Of a stretch of 64,000 bases of DNA, positions 23,712-34,048 are shown piece by piece (position 1 is the stretch's first letter; every line of letters begins with the position of its first letter). The notes beneath the pieces were generated by a model that was not told where the DNA came from, did not search any database, and saw nothing but the letters and a program-made list of their open reading frames with translations. The position numbers and the translations under genes are program-made. The stretch is from Corythucha ciliata (Eukaryota > Arthropoda > Insecta > Hemiptera > Tingidae): contig CM075941.1 in the NCBI GenBank assembly GCA_038030265.1, positions 37,572,164 through 37,636,163 of the forward strand, written 5' to 3'.

Positions 23712-25477
23712 TGTAAACCCCTTTTAGACGAGTAAGGCCCGTATCCATAGTCGCTACTTAAGTTAAAATTCTCCCATCAAGTAAAAGTCAATCCAGTTTT
23801 TGTTGGTATTAAATCATCTGTTTTGACGCCCACTTAAGGAAATTTAAGTTTAAAGGCCCGTTCACAAGCTCTATGTTTACGTTCTGTGGAGTCTGTGCAG
23901 CCAAACAAATTTAATCCCTCGAAAAATAAAGCATTTTTATAGGTTGCATAGACACCACACAACACAAACATAGAGCTTGTGAACGGGCCTTAAAAAATGT
24001 CTATGAATATGGGCCTGAGCTTTTTAATCAAAGCAGCCATTTTAAGAAAAATTTACAGAATTTACATCTGTAAATATGTTCAATGAACATATTTTTGATC
24101 AAAAAACTTACTCGTGTAAAAGGGACCCAGGGTGCCTATTCTCTAACAAAAAAGCAATATGTTTTTCGAAGCAATGTTTCTATTTTATTCATTTTCTTCA
24201 AACAAATGAATGAAATGGAATTATTGCTATGAAAAACATATTGCTTTTTTGCTGGCATTTGTTACATTTTTTAAAATGATTTTAATGAAATGAAGTGAAG
24301 TATGGCATCAGATACGAACCCTGAAAAATTACAAAATTGGCCTGAGGGTGGAAATGAATGGACTAATAATTATTATAAAAATTCAAGTTCGCAGTTCGAC
24401 CATAGGACGTCGATGGGCCAAGAATTAATTTTTTCTTGTCTCTTCTAGCTACATGTGTGACTTCAAAATATTTTTTTCATAAAATTTATGTACCTAAAAA
24501 GTTGGCAAAAATCTTGAGAGGCCATCTCATTAATTTTACAGTTAAAAAACGGGAAATTACAAAGCGATTCACGCATTTTCACTTAGAATACCATGAAAAG
24601 TGAAGAGAAAGTCGGAACAAGAATCGCACAGTTTGAAACCAAGAGCGCTCTCATTTTAAACTTTGCACTAAGCCCATTGGTTGCAGTTGTTTGATACTAA
24701 GAGGAGAAGTAGGGAACCACGTTAAGAGAGGGAAAAAGCGGGATTATGGCCTCCCACCACTCATGCACATTCTTTATTTCTTTCGCCGGTTTGACTAGTT
24801 CTCTGTGCGCCCTGGCTTCTGAAGATCTCAAGCAATCCGAAAGCGCCTTTTTAACTAATTATTTATCGAAGTGACTACATGCATGTACAGTACCTACGCG
24901 TAAAACGCTATTTGCAGGTACAGTATAGGTGCACATGTGCGCGCACCTTCGTTGTATTTATCAACATTTTATTCAATATCCAAACAACCAACTACGAAAC
25001 CGAGAAAGAATGATTCTGCCAATGTTATGAAATTGACTTTGACCCTTAATGATTTACTCCTACAAAATATTATTCAATGCATAAATGCTTACTGTGGTGA
25101 GGCTTCCGAAGACGTACGTCATATTCATTCCAACTATCACCGGCTTTTGCTCCGGTTTACGTATAACGGCGATCAATGCTGATCCACTGTCAATAATGCC
25201 AGCCCAACATTTTTCTATGGTCCTGAGGGAGATGTCGTCCTGCAGAAAATCTGAAAAATGTTCCTAATTAAGACGATCGTAATTCGCAGAATTTGACCTA
25301 CATTAAACATCACTCACGCAACGAGCTGCACATTTTTTCTCTGGGGAGAAATTCAGCTTTCATGTGTTCTATCATGTCTTTCTTCATGGATGAAGAAGCA
25401 ATTTCAATGTTGTACTCTATTTCCTGCCCATTTCTTTCAGCCTTATGAGTTGTTAAGACGGTGCCACTGAGTCCCAT
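18069..25477 (-). CDS. Insect-type GNAT N-acetyltransferase (three exons, 232 aa)
   Basis: GNAT enzymes move an acetyl group from acetyl-CoA to an amine; insect members of this type act on arylalkylamines such as dopamine or on related acceptors. Exons on the minus strand are 25477-25318, 25250-25093 and 18449-18069. Introns are 67 bp (GTGAGT...TTTTTCAG) and 6.6 kb (GTAAGC...ATTACAG), and phases match at both joins. Residues 1-53 include EIEYNIEIASSSMKKDMIEH and FLPREKMCSSL; 54-106 carry WAGIIDSGSALIAVIRK and PVIVGMNMTYV (central strands); 107-232 carry LGLSVGSKWHGFKIGEHLL (acetyl-CoA loop), VRATFTVFSAQEAHWIAKKV and a C-terminal IIKGMAKLY. The CoA loop reads HGFKIG where R/Q-x-x-G-x-G is usual, so activity may be altered. 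Substrate cannot be told. The gene's GC is higher than that of its intron. Confidence 0.85.
18560..18870 (+). repeat. Degenerate short-period array (family 3)
   Basis: Units of about 28-32 bp with words GGTTTGGCTCATTCGAAAAC, CAAATTTCGCGGG and CCAATTTTGCAGGTTTGGC. Related to 63170-63860 and to a short stretch at about 54550-54660. Lies in the large acetyltransferase intron. Confidence 0.65.
19430..20140 (-). repeat. Family 1 short-period array, reverse orientation
   Basis: About 24 units of TCAATTTTAGCCGCGAATTA followed by GCGATTTTTC, the reverse complement of the 9580-10790 unit. Lies in the large acetyltransferase intron. Confidence 0.75.
20500..21240. mobile_element. Partial foldback element with AGAGTGC core
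   Basis: About 20805-20850 (GCTGTCAAATAGAGTGCG, ACGAATTTCGACG) is matched in inverse at about 20945-21000 (CGTCGAAATTCGTATTAG, CTCTGTTTGACAGCCAGC). This core, followed by TTTTGATGCTTTA and GATCATTTCTGCC-like words, is shared with the centre of 34526-35999. The left part (20510-20820) is shared with 62590-62830. A run of 38 A (20711-20748) sits inside. Confidence 0.5.
21310..22180 (+). repeat. Family 1 short-period array, forward orientation
   Basis: About 29 units with AAAAACGCTAATT, GCGGCTAAAATTG and GAGAAAAATCGCTAATTCG words. Lies in the large acetyltransferase intron, about 1.2 kb from the reverse-orientation array at 19430-20140. Confidence 0.8.
22180..22600. other. No gene seen
   Basis: Unique AT-rich DNA leading into the THAP-like fragment. 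No repeat or frame of note. Confidence 0.35.
22602..22860 (+). pseudogene. Decayed THAP-domain fragment
   Basis: The translation begins QCCVVGYINSPDKYKGLQFT and continues VFPINLTKKRDRVKWILAVN. THAP zinc fingers read C-x(2-4)-C near the start, then F-x-x-FP, then a W-I-x-A-x-x-R block. Here the order and spacing of C, VFP and W-I-x-A-V-N-R-K are kept, but the second zinc cysteine is tyrosine. The later CS.HF signature is only a weak SSRN remnant, and the expected initiator is GTG. THAP domains bind DNA in cellular factors and in P-element transposases. The fragment lies on the plus strand inside the intron of the minus-strand acetyltransferase, so it is most likely a transposon or retroposed remnant. 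Confidence 0.5.
22865..23730. other. No gene seen; G-runs and a 32-nt poly(T)
   Basis: Runs of 10-13 G occur at about 23001 and 23458-23500, and a run of 32 T lies at 23679-23710. Low-complexity intron DNA. Confidence 0.4.
23736..24015. mobile_element. Outer MITE (GGCCCGTATCCATAG ends) interrupted by a second MITE
   Basis: Left end GGCCCGTATCCATAGTCGCT pairs with right end GTCTATGAATATGGGCC. Flanking triplets are TAA and TGA. Between the arms sits a complete second element (23854-23990). Without it the outer element would be about 140 bp. Confidence 0.65.
23854..23990. mobile_element. Inner MITE (AGGCCCGTTCACAAGCTC ends), TAA target duplication
   Basis: 137 bp with near-perfect inverted ends AGGCCCGTTCACAAGCTCTA and TAGAGCTTGTGAACGGGCCT. 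Flanked by TAA at 23851-23853 and 23991-23993. The 3-bp TWA duplication is typical of PIF/Harbinger elements. Confidence 0.75.
24147..24255. mobile_element. Short hairpin element (about 110 bp)
   Basis: AAAAAAGCAATATGTTTTTC and AAAAACATATTGCTTTTTT are inverse copies, and TTCATTT/AAATGAA pairs within. Noncoding hairpin. Confidence 0.6.
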
Positions 25478-25506
25478 TATAGAAGCGAGCGTTCTTTCAC
25501 TTTTTT

Positions 25507-25514
25507 CTTATATA
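25507..25514 (-). promoter_or_regulatory. Possible TATA box of the acetyltransferase gene
   Basis: TATATAAG on the minus strand lies about 30 bp upstream of the proposed start codon (25477-25475). If used, the 5' UTR would be only a few bases, so a more distant promoter with an upstream noncoding exon is also possible. Confidence 0.3.
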
Positions 25515-25519
25515 CTTAT

Positions 25520-26270
25520 TAATCCTGCTTATTATTTGTGTACTACCCGGCGAAGACTGAAACAGAATAATCTCTTTCGGTCGGTACGTATGCTACACCC
25601 CCTCTTCATTTCCTTTCCCCCTCTTATCACAATTCAAATTTCGCCTCTTGTAACTACACATTAACCTTGGAAGTTATGTAGGCGTTAATTCGGAGACACG
25701 AGATGAAGAACAGATCGGCACGCGACTTTTTTTGGAAACTAACATCGCTTGAAGGACACTTTTTAATGAGTCAAAATTGACTTAAATACTTAATACATGA
25801 ATACGCACAAAGAAACATTTAAACCACATTCTATTGGAATACGTGAGGTGATTCTGTACAGTTTATCTCTTACCATAATTTTCATTCCAAATCACAAATA
25901 ACGAATTTTAATTCTTATAATTTATCTAAAAAAGAACGAGCACAGTGTTTTGTTATAGCCAACGATGTGTGAGAAAACGTTATACAAGATACAAGACCCC
26001 TTCCCACTCCGTGTCACAACTCAAGTATCCGTATGTATCACGGAGACCGGTGTGATTGGTGTCAAAACCTGTCCAGGGAAAGTTTTGTCCGTCTATACCG
26101 TAACTGTTTAGTGGCCGATATGAAATTTAATTGATCGGTTAGAAGTTGAATGGTGGTAAACGCAAGGCGTTTTGAATAAAACATTTTTGAGGTTTTCATT
26201 AATTAGCGAAGCAGATATCCATTTATGGGGCAAATCGCTTGTGATAAAATAATGACTTATTTTGGAATTT
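25520..26270. other. No gene seen; upstream of the acetyltransferase gene
   Basis: AT-rich DNA without long frames or clear repeats. Confidence 0.35.
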
Positions 26271-26279
26271 TGGAAAGTA

Positions 26280-26773
26280 GAGTCCCGATTATCCGAGCCC
26301 CCCCTTGGGCCGTCGGCTACCCGCGTTACCATTCGTTTTCTTACAAAATTCCAAATGTGGAAGTAAAAATTAAAGCATTTGTCCCGGATTTAATTTTTTT
26401 TTTTTTTATAATCGGGGGCGGGCACCTTTATGTTTGGCATCAAAGTTTTCTCGAATATGATTGGTGGATTCTTGGATGCCACGTTCGGTTTTATAGACCA
26501 GTGGGGCCGGATTTACGACCACAGTGTTGCCACGACCCTTCAGGAACCCGATACATATAATTATATGTACCTAGTTGACGAAAGTGAGTAACCGTTTCAT
26601 TTTCATTCGTGTTTGTTTGAAAATACTTCATCCCAATAGGCCCTCAGAATACATACGCTATGCTATAGCACTACAGAGCGCCCTCAGTCAGTTATTTACC
26701 AACTTCCGCATTATCCGAGTTTTCAGTTATCCGAGGTGGCCTCGGTCCTAATTATCTCGGATAATCGGGACTC
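26280..26773. mobile_element. pogo/Tigger-like nonautonomous element with TA target duplication
   Basis: Inverted ends GAGTCCCGATTATCCGAG and CTCGGATAATCGGGACTC are perfect and flanked by TA on both sides (26278-26279, 26774-26775). The pattern of a TA duplication with ends containing GATTATCCGA resembles pogo/Tigger elements. No transposase frame is seen in the 494 bp. Confidence 0.75.
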
Positions 26774-26779
26774 TACGTA

Positions 26780-27360
26780 CCACTTTTTCCCAAATATGAC
26801 ATAGGTAATTTATTTTATTTTATTTTTTCGTGGATTACCTTTGTTTTTCGTATACTTTCGCTCATAAATTAATGGTGTGAGGCGAAAAGATAACATCTTT
26901 AAAACCCAGTCTCTGCCCACCACACCCCCACGGGGCTAGGAAAATTCACCAAAGTTTCCCCAAAGGGCTGGGGATAGGTGAAAAAACGCGAACCCCTCCG
27001 TTTCTCGGATTTTAACTTGAACTCTGAAGGAAACCCTTTTCTCGTGTGTTAGGTACAGGTACCTCAACTCGGGAGTTTTATTTGTACTGATTACGATGAC
27101 TGTTGTGTCCCTGTGCTGTGTACATAGTTCCTTTTTAACATTTAAGTAATAAATAAGATAATATTAACCCCTGGACTGACTTTTCTTTCGTCCTTTTTCT
27201 CTACAACACCCCTCACCCCCTTCACTATCATAATACTCCGAAGCGTGTGTCACGGCACGAGGTAGGTAACATTGGCGATTCACTCATGTAATTACCACAA
27301 TCTATTTTCCCACAGATCAGCGATAAATTATAAAAACCAAGGCAAACTACTTTATATCCT
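26780..27360. other. No gene seen
   Basis: AT-rich DNA with a TTTTATTTTATTTTTT tract. No repeat pair noticed. Confidence 0.35.
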
Positions 27361-27367
27361 CTCTTTC

Positions 27368-27777
27368 CTTAAGAGGGGGGGGGGGTTCAGGCGGGTTTCC
27401 TCGTCCCGTTCCCAGTCGCCCCTCGCCTAAACTTCGCACATAAATTTTGGTTCCATTTCTGCATCAATATTCGATTTCAACGTCTAATTTTAATCTTCAC
27501 GAAGTTCTACAGTGACGTTAGATCTTGCTTTTCCAAATTTCATCCCTGAAATTACCTTAAAACACATTCGAATTCTAAAGTGCTTTGGGGTTATTTTAGG
27601 GATAAAATTTGAAAAAGCAAGATCTAACGTCACTGTAAAACTTCCTGAAGATTAAAATTAGACTTTGAAATCGAATATTGGTGCAGAAATGCGGAGCCAA
27701 AATTTATGTGCGAAGTTTAGGCGAGGGGTGACTGGGAACGGGTCGAGGAAACCCGCCTGAAACCCCCCCCCCTTAAG
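27368..27777. mobile_element. Foldback element with CTTAAG ends (410 bp)
   Basis: The two halves are nearly perfect inverse copies of about 190 bp: CTTAAGAGGGGGGGGGG to GATCTTGCTTTTCCAAATTT on the left, and AAATTTGAAAAAGCAAGATC to CCCCCCCCCTTAAG on the right. Only about 40 bp separate them. The arms contain GCACATAAATTTTGG and TTTCTGCATCAATATTCG, which are related to arms at 39481-39640 and 43150-43305. The transcript would form a long double-stranded hairpin. Confidence 0.8.
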
Positions 27778-27779
27778 GC

Positions 27780-28730
27780 TCTGCTTCCCTTATATCCTAA
27801 AACTAGACCCGAAAAATCTCGGCTTGTATTGCTTCGATTCGTATGATGTTTTCCTAAATTATTCAAAAGTGCCACAGAATTGAAAGCTGCTAGAGTTTTT
27901 GCTAAATTTTAGATGTTAAATTGTGAAATGTAAATGCTGAAAATTGCGTAGCTCACAGAAAACTCAGTGGGATTTCATTATTCAGAGTTTCCTATACGAT
28001 TTATAATACGAGCTTGTGGAGGAGCCTAGACGAATTTTTAGCACACAGGAGAAAAAGCAGGGGTACCTACCAAACTGTAGGTATGGTACTGCGGCTATAA
28101 AATTGGCGGGAGCTGCGGCTATAAAATTTTAATATAGGGGGGAGGGGGTTAATTCAATTTGTTGTGGTCAATTTGTGGTGAGGGGATGGTTTGGAAATCT
28201 TTGAAGCACGGGCAATACCACAAGGGGGGGTAGGTCGTGTGGGCAGTTCGAGATTTCACTGAAAGCCGAGTATCAACAGACGGCGGGGATTGTTGAGGAA
28301 TTTTCTGAAACTGGAAAGGTCACGGAGTTTCATGAATTTGTATGAGAAATGCCAGGGGAAAATAGCACAGTCACCTCCTCTCCCTTCGTTAGAGCAAGAT
28401 AGTACGGCCAAGGTGCTAGTTAAAAAATCAACTTTTAGGGTTAGGCTTTATGGTTGTTAGTTAATTGATATCAAGGTTATAACAAAATTTTATTCAACTG
28501 GAACAACTTGATATCTCTTAATTAGTTCTAAACAACCTATCGCAATTAACGCGTGCACACCGACAATTTTTTAGTACAACGCGAAGGATTTTTAATATCA
28601 TGTGAGTGCGATTATAATTAATGTTCTGATTGATCCGCGATTCGCAGAGGTAGCAAAATAGGAAAGTTGTGACGAAGCCGGAGATGATTCGTGTAGAATA
28701 CGAACGCTTTAACTCTAAAATATACGACAC
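27780..28730. other. No gene seen
   Basis: AT-rich DNA with a G-rich patch (28135-28230). No clear structure. Confidence 0.35.
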
Positions 28731-29230
28731 ACGACCAAAGTCATGTAGAAGAACAAGTTATGCCACATTGAAAATTGATCCATATTGTGGGTTTGAAATT
28801 TTGCTCCCGTCAGACGTCGCAGTGTCTTTACTTTTGCCCTCTCCACTTTTTGCGTTTTTTTTCCGTAAAAAGAAAAATTTTAAATTATACAATTATAATT
28901 ATAATAAAATGCATCCAATTTTAAATAAAAAACCGAATAGGTAATCCATTTATTAAAAATGTTTATGGCGGGGCTGAAATGCCCGCATCCACTAGTGGCA
29001 AAACAATTGTGATTCCTCCAAAGAATGTGCATACTACTTAAAAAAAAAAAAAAAAAAATTTCTCATATTTTCTGCGTTTTTCATATTCAAAGCGATCCTA
29101 CCGCTTTGGTATCGACGTGTGTCTCAAGGTTTAATAAATATGTACGTACGGATTCAAACAAGCGCTGGGTTTCTTGTGAGCAGACCGTAGAAATCACTCT
29201 GTGAGAAGACTTCCTCAGCTTTACCGTTAC

Positions 29231-30424
29231 CAGAGACAGGCGATTTATGACTTTTATTTTCTCATTTTATGACCTTTATTCCATGACTTTTATGACATTA
29301 AAAGTTATGTTTTATGACATTAAAATGTGTGTTTCATGACGCGTTTATTGCCGTAAAACTTCCCTTTTAAGCCGTTTTCAGCCAAAAAATGACGTTTAAT
29401 TCACAATAGATTTAAGCTAATATTTTCATATTATGATTTTATTATGTTTTGTAGCGTTTGGGTGTGGTTTGGGGCGCCAAATGGTCATGTTGTCGAACAA
29501 AGCAACTGAAAAAAAAAATAATAAAATAATAAAAAAAAATAAAAATAAAAAAGACTAGGGAAAGACCAAAATTTTTAAAATATCACATGGACGGAAAAAT
29601 TCTGGAAAATATTTTTAAAAATTGGTGAATATGCCTTCACAAGTAGTATCACATAATATTACGAAACCCGTAGTGACAATGTCACATTTGGAAGTTTGCT
29701 AAGGTTGAACTACAATAATTTCAACAAGTTTAAGAAAATATCACAATAAAAAAGTATTGAGTGAAGACGACTAGAGAAAAACTAGAAAAAAATCCAAGAA
29801 ATATTCAAAACAATACGAGGAAAAACAACAGATTGCTTACAAATTACTCACAAACCTGAAGACAGTTGAGGAAGTATTTCTTAAAAAATATGAATGGCGA
29901 CAGAAAGTTACAAAAGGATCTGAGAAAAAACCGAGCACAATTGAAATATTTTACGGAATTATGAATAGCTCCCTTGGAGCTGGTAGTAATGGGAGGTAGT
30001 AGTGGTACGTACACGTTGTTGAATGAAAACAGGACAACAGAAGGACCCGAACTTAAAAAGAAGGACCTTTTTAGGGTCCTTCCAAGAGTTTTGAAAGCGG
30101 CAGGACCACGGCTTGAAAAGTAGGACCCGTACTTCCGAAAACAGTACCTCTGGCCACCCTAACTATAGTATAGTACCAACAAAACTTATGTCTACGTCCT
30201 TCTGAGACGAAAAGAAAAACGCAAATTTACGTCATTATTCGTGAAAGGGTTAAGCTAATGAGTTTGTCCCCGGGAATATACGTTAAAAATTTACTCCAAA
30301 AAGGTCGTTTTATGACGTTTTTTGCGAAAAGTCGTATTTTATGATGTTTTATAAAAAAAACAACAACACCCATTTTATGATTGAAAACTATGACTATGGC
30401 GTTTATGACTTTTTCCCGTCTCTG
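29231..30424. mobile_element. Possible nested element with CAGAGACAGG-type ends
   Basis: CAGAGACAGGCGATTTATGAC at the left faces GTTTATGACTTTTTCCCGTCTCTG at the right. The subterminal parts on both sides are rich in TTTATGAC words. The flanking 8-mers agree at only four positions, so the insertion boundary is uncertain. Confidence 0.35.
29999..30170. repeat. Dispersed repeat rich in AGGACC / GGTCCT words, copy 2
   Basis: Inverse-orientation relative of 13545-13690, sharing AGGACCTTTTTAGGGTCCTT, AGGACCACGGCTTGAAAAGT, TGGCCACC and ACTATAGTA words. Confidence 0.55.
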
Positions 30425-30949
30425 CTCACTACGCATCAGCGATGCTTTGCTCTCTTCGCCCGCTGTGTACGAAGACGCTCTCCGAGCAACGTAGCCAGAG
30501 AACTTCTCAGCAGCATTCGTGTGTATTGGAAGAAGAAAGTACGCCCATTGTCTGATCACATTGCGCAGAAATTCATTTTAGACGTCTTTTTGAAGTCCCA
30601 ATCCGTCAAAGTTGCTCGAGCCAATGGGGTAATACAGCACCAGCACACCGCGGAGTGGGGAGGTGGATTCAAAAGAAAAAAAAAAAAAAAAAGGGAGAAA
30701 ATGAAACAAAATAGAACGAAAACTTTTGGCCACCAAGGAGAAAATGAAAATGTAGGAACTGTATTTCATGTTTCAACTATGATGTTCATTATTTTGAATT
30801 CACACGAATTCATATTGAAGAATCGCATTGCGCTACTCGAGACTAAATACGGGGCGAGCAAATCGGGAGCAATTTTCCCAACCCATGACTGTTATAACTA
30901 TTTCTTCCCATGTAAGTAGCATAACTTGTTCTTCTACATGACTTTGCCC

Positions 30950-31830
30950 ACGACCCACCTCAACTATCGTGGAGTATCGTCCTTACGTAAAGTAAGCAGC
31001 CAAGGCGAGATGTTTTTATTCTCTGCCACAGAAAAATCCCATTTTTTTTGTATTTTTTATGCCCCTGGCATTACGCGTATGCCTTTAAAATGGCATAGTA
31101 TAGATTACATCAACGGGTCGTATTTAACCGATATGCTATAAAATTAATGTGATAAGAAGACAGTTCTTGACTTCGTCGTATTAATGTACACCTTCAACAG
31201 TGAAAACGTGCACACTTACTAGGGACTAGGGAAAACGTGCATTTTTATCGGATGTGAACATTTCTGGTGTACACTCTTTAATCGTAACAGATTAGTTGCC
31301 TGTTTCACTTTATATTCTTGATGTTTAACTTTCGTCAAGTGGGAAAGGCCCGATTCATAGGACGTCTTTGGAGCTTAAAAAATAACTTCCGATTTGTTTC
31401 TTGGACGGACTTATTCCTTCCGGAGCCTACAGATCGCTTCGGATCACCTACGCAGATTCGGTTCAATGTTTGTAACGAGTCTGAAGAAACATTTTCATAC
31501 TAAAGACCCGCAATACTTACAAGCATTCTACTATGTGCAGAAGAATGACAGTGTTAAGGCAGGCGTAGTCCAATCATAATGACGATGAAAAAACTTCGTT
31601 GTTATTCCTCCTTAAAACAATAACAATACAAATACATAATACCAGCATACATAATAAAGAATTATGTCGAAAACCTATCTCTTTAATGGCCAAGCAACCA
31701 GCGTTGCCAACTGACATTTTGTTTTTCCCGTCCAGTCAAGCTCAAAATTTCTTCAGAAATCCGTCAAAATGTATTCCATCCCGTTAAAAAAATCCATGAA
31801 ATAAAATTCAACTGTGTGTAGGTATCTTAA
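30950..31830. other. No gene confirmed
   Basis: Short open frames only (for example 31318-31503). A stretch at 31700-31800 (GCGTTGCCAACTGACA, TCCGTCAAAATG) is weakly similar, in inverse, to 39310-39410 (CAAATTGGCAACGC), which suggests an old shared repeat. Confidence 0.35.
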
Positions 31831-31837
31831 CTGTTTA

Positions 31838-31970
31838 GCGATTTCCATTCAACACACTACACAAGTGTAGTGCAGCGTCCTCTCTATAAACTTATGTTTC
31901 AATTCAGAGAGGACGGGTGGAAAAACATACACCTCACGAGTGTATTGCATTGAATGGAAACCGCCATTAC
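31838..31970. mobile_element. Short inverted-repeat element (about 130 bp)
   Basis: GCGATTTCCATTCAA at the left and TTGAATGGAAACCGC at the right are inverse copies. An inner stem pairs GTCCTCTCT with AGAGAGGAC. MITE-like. Confidence 0.6.
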
Positions 31971-31974
31971 TGTT

Positions 31975-32560
31975 CATACATAAATGGATTGTTCCTGGAC
32001 GAGTGGTTTAGTTTAGAATTTTCATCGATAAATTCAGAGAAACCACCAGGCTTACGATCCGATCATTCCTGAGGCCGATACCAACGTGCCAAGGTCAATA
32101 TCCATCCACCACGGGCCTAGCTCATTTGGAGGACTAGTTTTCCACGTTTTGTTTGTTGTTTGAGTAATAAAACCTTGTTTGCAAGTGCGCCTATTGCCCA
32201 TTGGTCCCAAAATCGGCCCATAAATAAATAGAAATAGGCGGCACTAAAATTTTCATCGAAGAATCCGGAGGACGTCCCCGGGCACCCGTTCATAGCACCC
32301 CCAAAGCTTATGAATGGATAAATGGGAATTTTTAGGTTTTATGTTCATGGATGTAGGAACGTGAAAAGGAGACTGGGTATACTGTTGGACGTTGAATACA
32401 CTCTTGCTCACACACACTCTCTCGGATCGCTCACGCTGATCACCAGTTTCTGCAGATCCTTACATGGCTAAAATCTAGAACGCGCGGCTAGTGTCCTGTT
32501 CTTGGAGTTGGGGCCAGTACACAATTAAAATTTTGGACGAAGCAATAGTCCAGTAAATAG
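31975..32560. other. No gene seen
   Basis: No long frame. The 3' end leads into the inverted repeat at 32563. Confidence 0.35.
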
Positions 32561-32562
32561 AG

Positions 32563-32826
32563 GAAATGTCCCTGCAAAAGGTGGTGTAAGCGATTTTATT
32601 TTTCTAATTAATCCGTTAGGGCCCTACTAACAAGGAATCACAGTTTACACACAAAATTTCGATGGGCACAACTTTTTAGAGCCCAAAAACCTCAAAATTT
32701 TCTGACTTTTTTTAGTCAATCACTTATAAGTCGAATATGGTCAATCCTAAAAATAAAAAAATAAAATAAAAAAAAACGGAAAACGCACAATGTTCTCAGT
32801 TGAAGTTGACAAAATTTCGCGTCGAT
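32563..32826. repeat. Inverted repeat arm matching 34140-34372
   Basis: GCAAAAGGTGGTGTA, TCACTTATAAGTCGAATATG and CGGAAAACGCACAATG are all found in inverse at 34140-34372. Part of the same unit recurs at 36305-36340. The SINE cluster sits between the two arms. Confidence 0.75.
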
Positions 32827-33408
32827 TGAAAAAAAAAAAAAGTTTCCAAATCGGTCGAGCGGTTCAACCTTTACAGATGGGCAAATATCACCTATTTTTT
32901 TCAAAAACGTGTGCTATTCCTTTTTCGAAGCGTCATACCTCTAAAACCACCTTTGCATGAATTATAATTTTTCATTGGATTCGCATGCCGTCACACGCAA
33001 GGCTAAAGATCATTCGCACCAAACACTTACAAATTCTGAATATACGTTTGCGCTCTTTCCATTGCGCTATTTACTTTGAGTGGGAATTCAACATAGATTG
33101 TATCGTAGGCGTTCATTGGGAAAAAGTGTCCGCTCTGTTAAAAAACAAAAAATACGTAATGATTATCTTGAACGAAAATCATAATTTCAGAGGCCGACAA
33201 ATAGCCATTTTGAACTCAAATAGCCTTTACACTATTTCCACAGTTTGTCTGACCTGGGTTGCTCGACCGATTTGGAAACTTTTTTTTCTCGATGGATATA
33301 ATGAATAAATCTGTCGCCGGTATTTTAATTAATAAATTAATTGGACTGATATTATCCGGACGACGATGGAAGGGCATAGCCCAACACGATTCGAGTTTCG
33401 AGAAAAAA

Positions 33409-33483
33409 TGGCTCCCCGGCGGGATTTGAACCCGCAACCTCTGGATTACCAGTCCGGCACGCTGCCATTTGCGCCACGGAGAC
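33409..33483 (-). tRNA. tRNA-Thr-like SINE head, copy B
   Basis: Same cloverleaf and GGT anticodon as 9185-9259. The anticodon stem has one change (CCGGA against TCCAG) that weakens pairing, and the D loop reads GCAAATGGCAG. A and B boxes are intact. Confidence 0.6.
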
Positions 33484-33652
33484 GCCTATGGGAGTCGTAC
33501 TTTATTTATTCATTATATCCATCTAACAACATCTAGATAAGATAAAATTCGGCGTGGTTTACCGATCAGGAGAAGCGCCTAGAGTTTCGAGAAACAATGG
33601 ACCTGGGTGGGGTTCGGCTTAGCTTATCCCTCGGAGTACGACTCCGATAGGC

Positions 33653-33727
33653 GTCTCCGTGGCGCAAATGGCAGCGTGCTGGACTGGTAATCCAGAGGTT
33701 GCGGGTTCAAATCCGGCCGGGGAGCCA
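33653..33727 (+). tRNA. tRNA-Thr-like SINE head, copy C
   Basis: GGT anticodon with intact anticodon stem. The T arm is damaged: GCGGG now faces CCGGC, which makes a functional tRNA unlikely. Confidence 0.6.
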
Positions 33728-33973
33728 TTTTTTCTCGAAACTCGAATCGTGTTGGGCTATGCCCTTCCATCGTCGTCCGGAAATATCAGTCTAATTAATT
33801 TATCAATTAAAATACCGGCCACAGATTTATTCATTATATCCATCTAACAACATCTAGATAAGATCAAATTCGGCGTGGTTTACCGATCAGGAGAAGCGCC
33901 TAGAGTTTCGAGAAACAATAGACCTGGGTGGGGTTCGGCTTAGCTTATCCCTCGGAGTACGACTCCGATAGGC

Positions 33974-34048
33974 GTCTCCGTGGCGCAAATGACAGCGTGC
34001 TGGACTGGTAATCCAGAGGTTGCGGGTTCAAATCCCGCCGGGGAGCCA
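33974..34048 (+). tRNA. tRNA-Thr-like SINE head, copy D
   Basis: GGT anticodon and intact T arm (GCGGG/CCCGC). The D loop reads GCAAATGACAG, losing one of the usual paired Gs. Confidence 0.6.

Larger units (their letters stand above)
28736..30946. mobile_element. hAT-like nonautonomous element (2.2 kb) with 8-bp target duplication
   Basis: Inverted ends CAAAGTCATGTAGAAGAACA and TGTTCTTCTACATGACTTTG extend inward with GGGTTTGAAATTTTGCTCCC versus GGGAGCAATTTTCCCAACCC, for arms of about 75-80 bp. Flanks are CACACGAC (28728-28735) and CCCACGAC (30947-30954), an 8-bp duplication with one mismatch. The 345-bp element at 59959-60303 has the same family of ends and a perfect 8-bp duplication. No transposase was recognised inside; the interior holds other repeats. 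Confidence 0.75.

Noticed and set aside
30341..30919. 192-codon open frame inside the hAT-like element
   Set aside because: It crosses the end of a candidate nested repeat and a poly(A)-like stretch, has a lysine run from low-complexity DNA, and shows no transposase motif.
33653..34048. Functional tRNA-Thr gene cluster
   Set aside because: All copies share a G:G mismatch at the first acceptor pair, one has a broken T arm, the flanks are conserved as in a mobile element, and a GGT anticodon is unusual for an animal nuclear tRNA-Thr.
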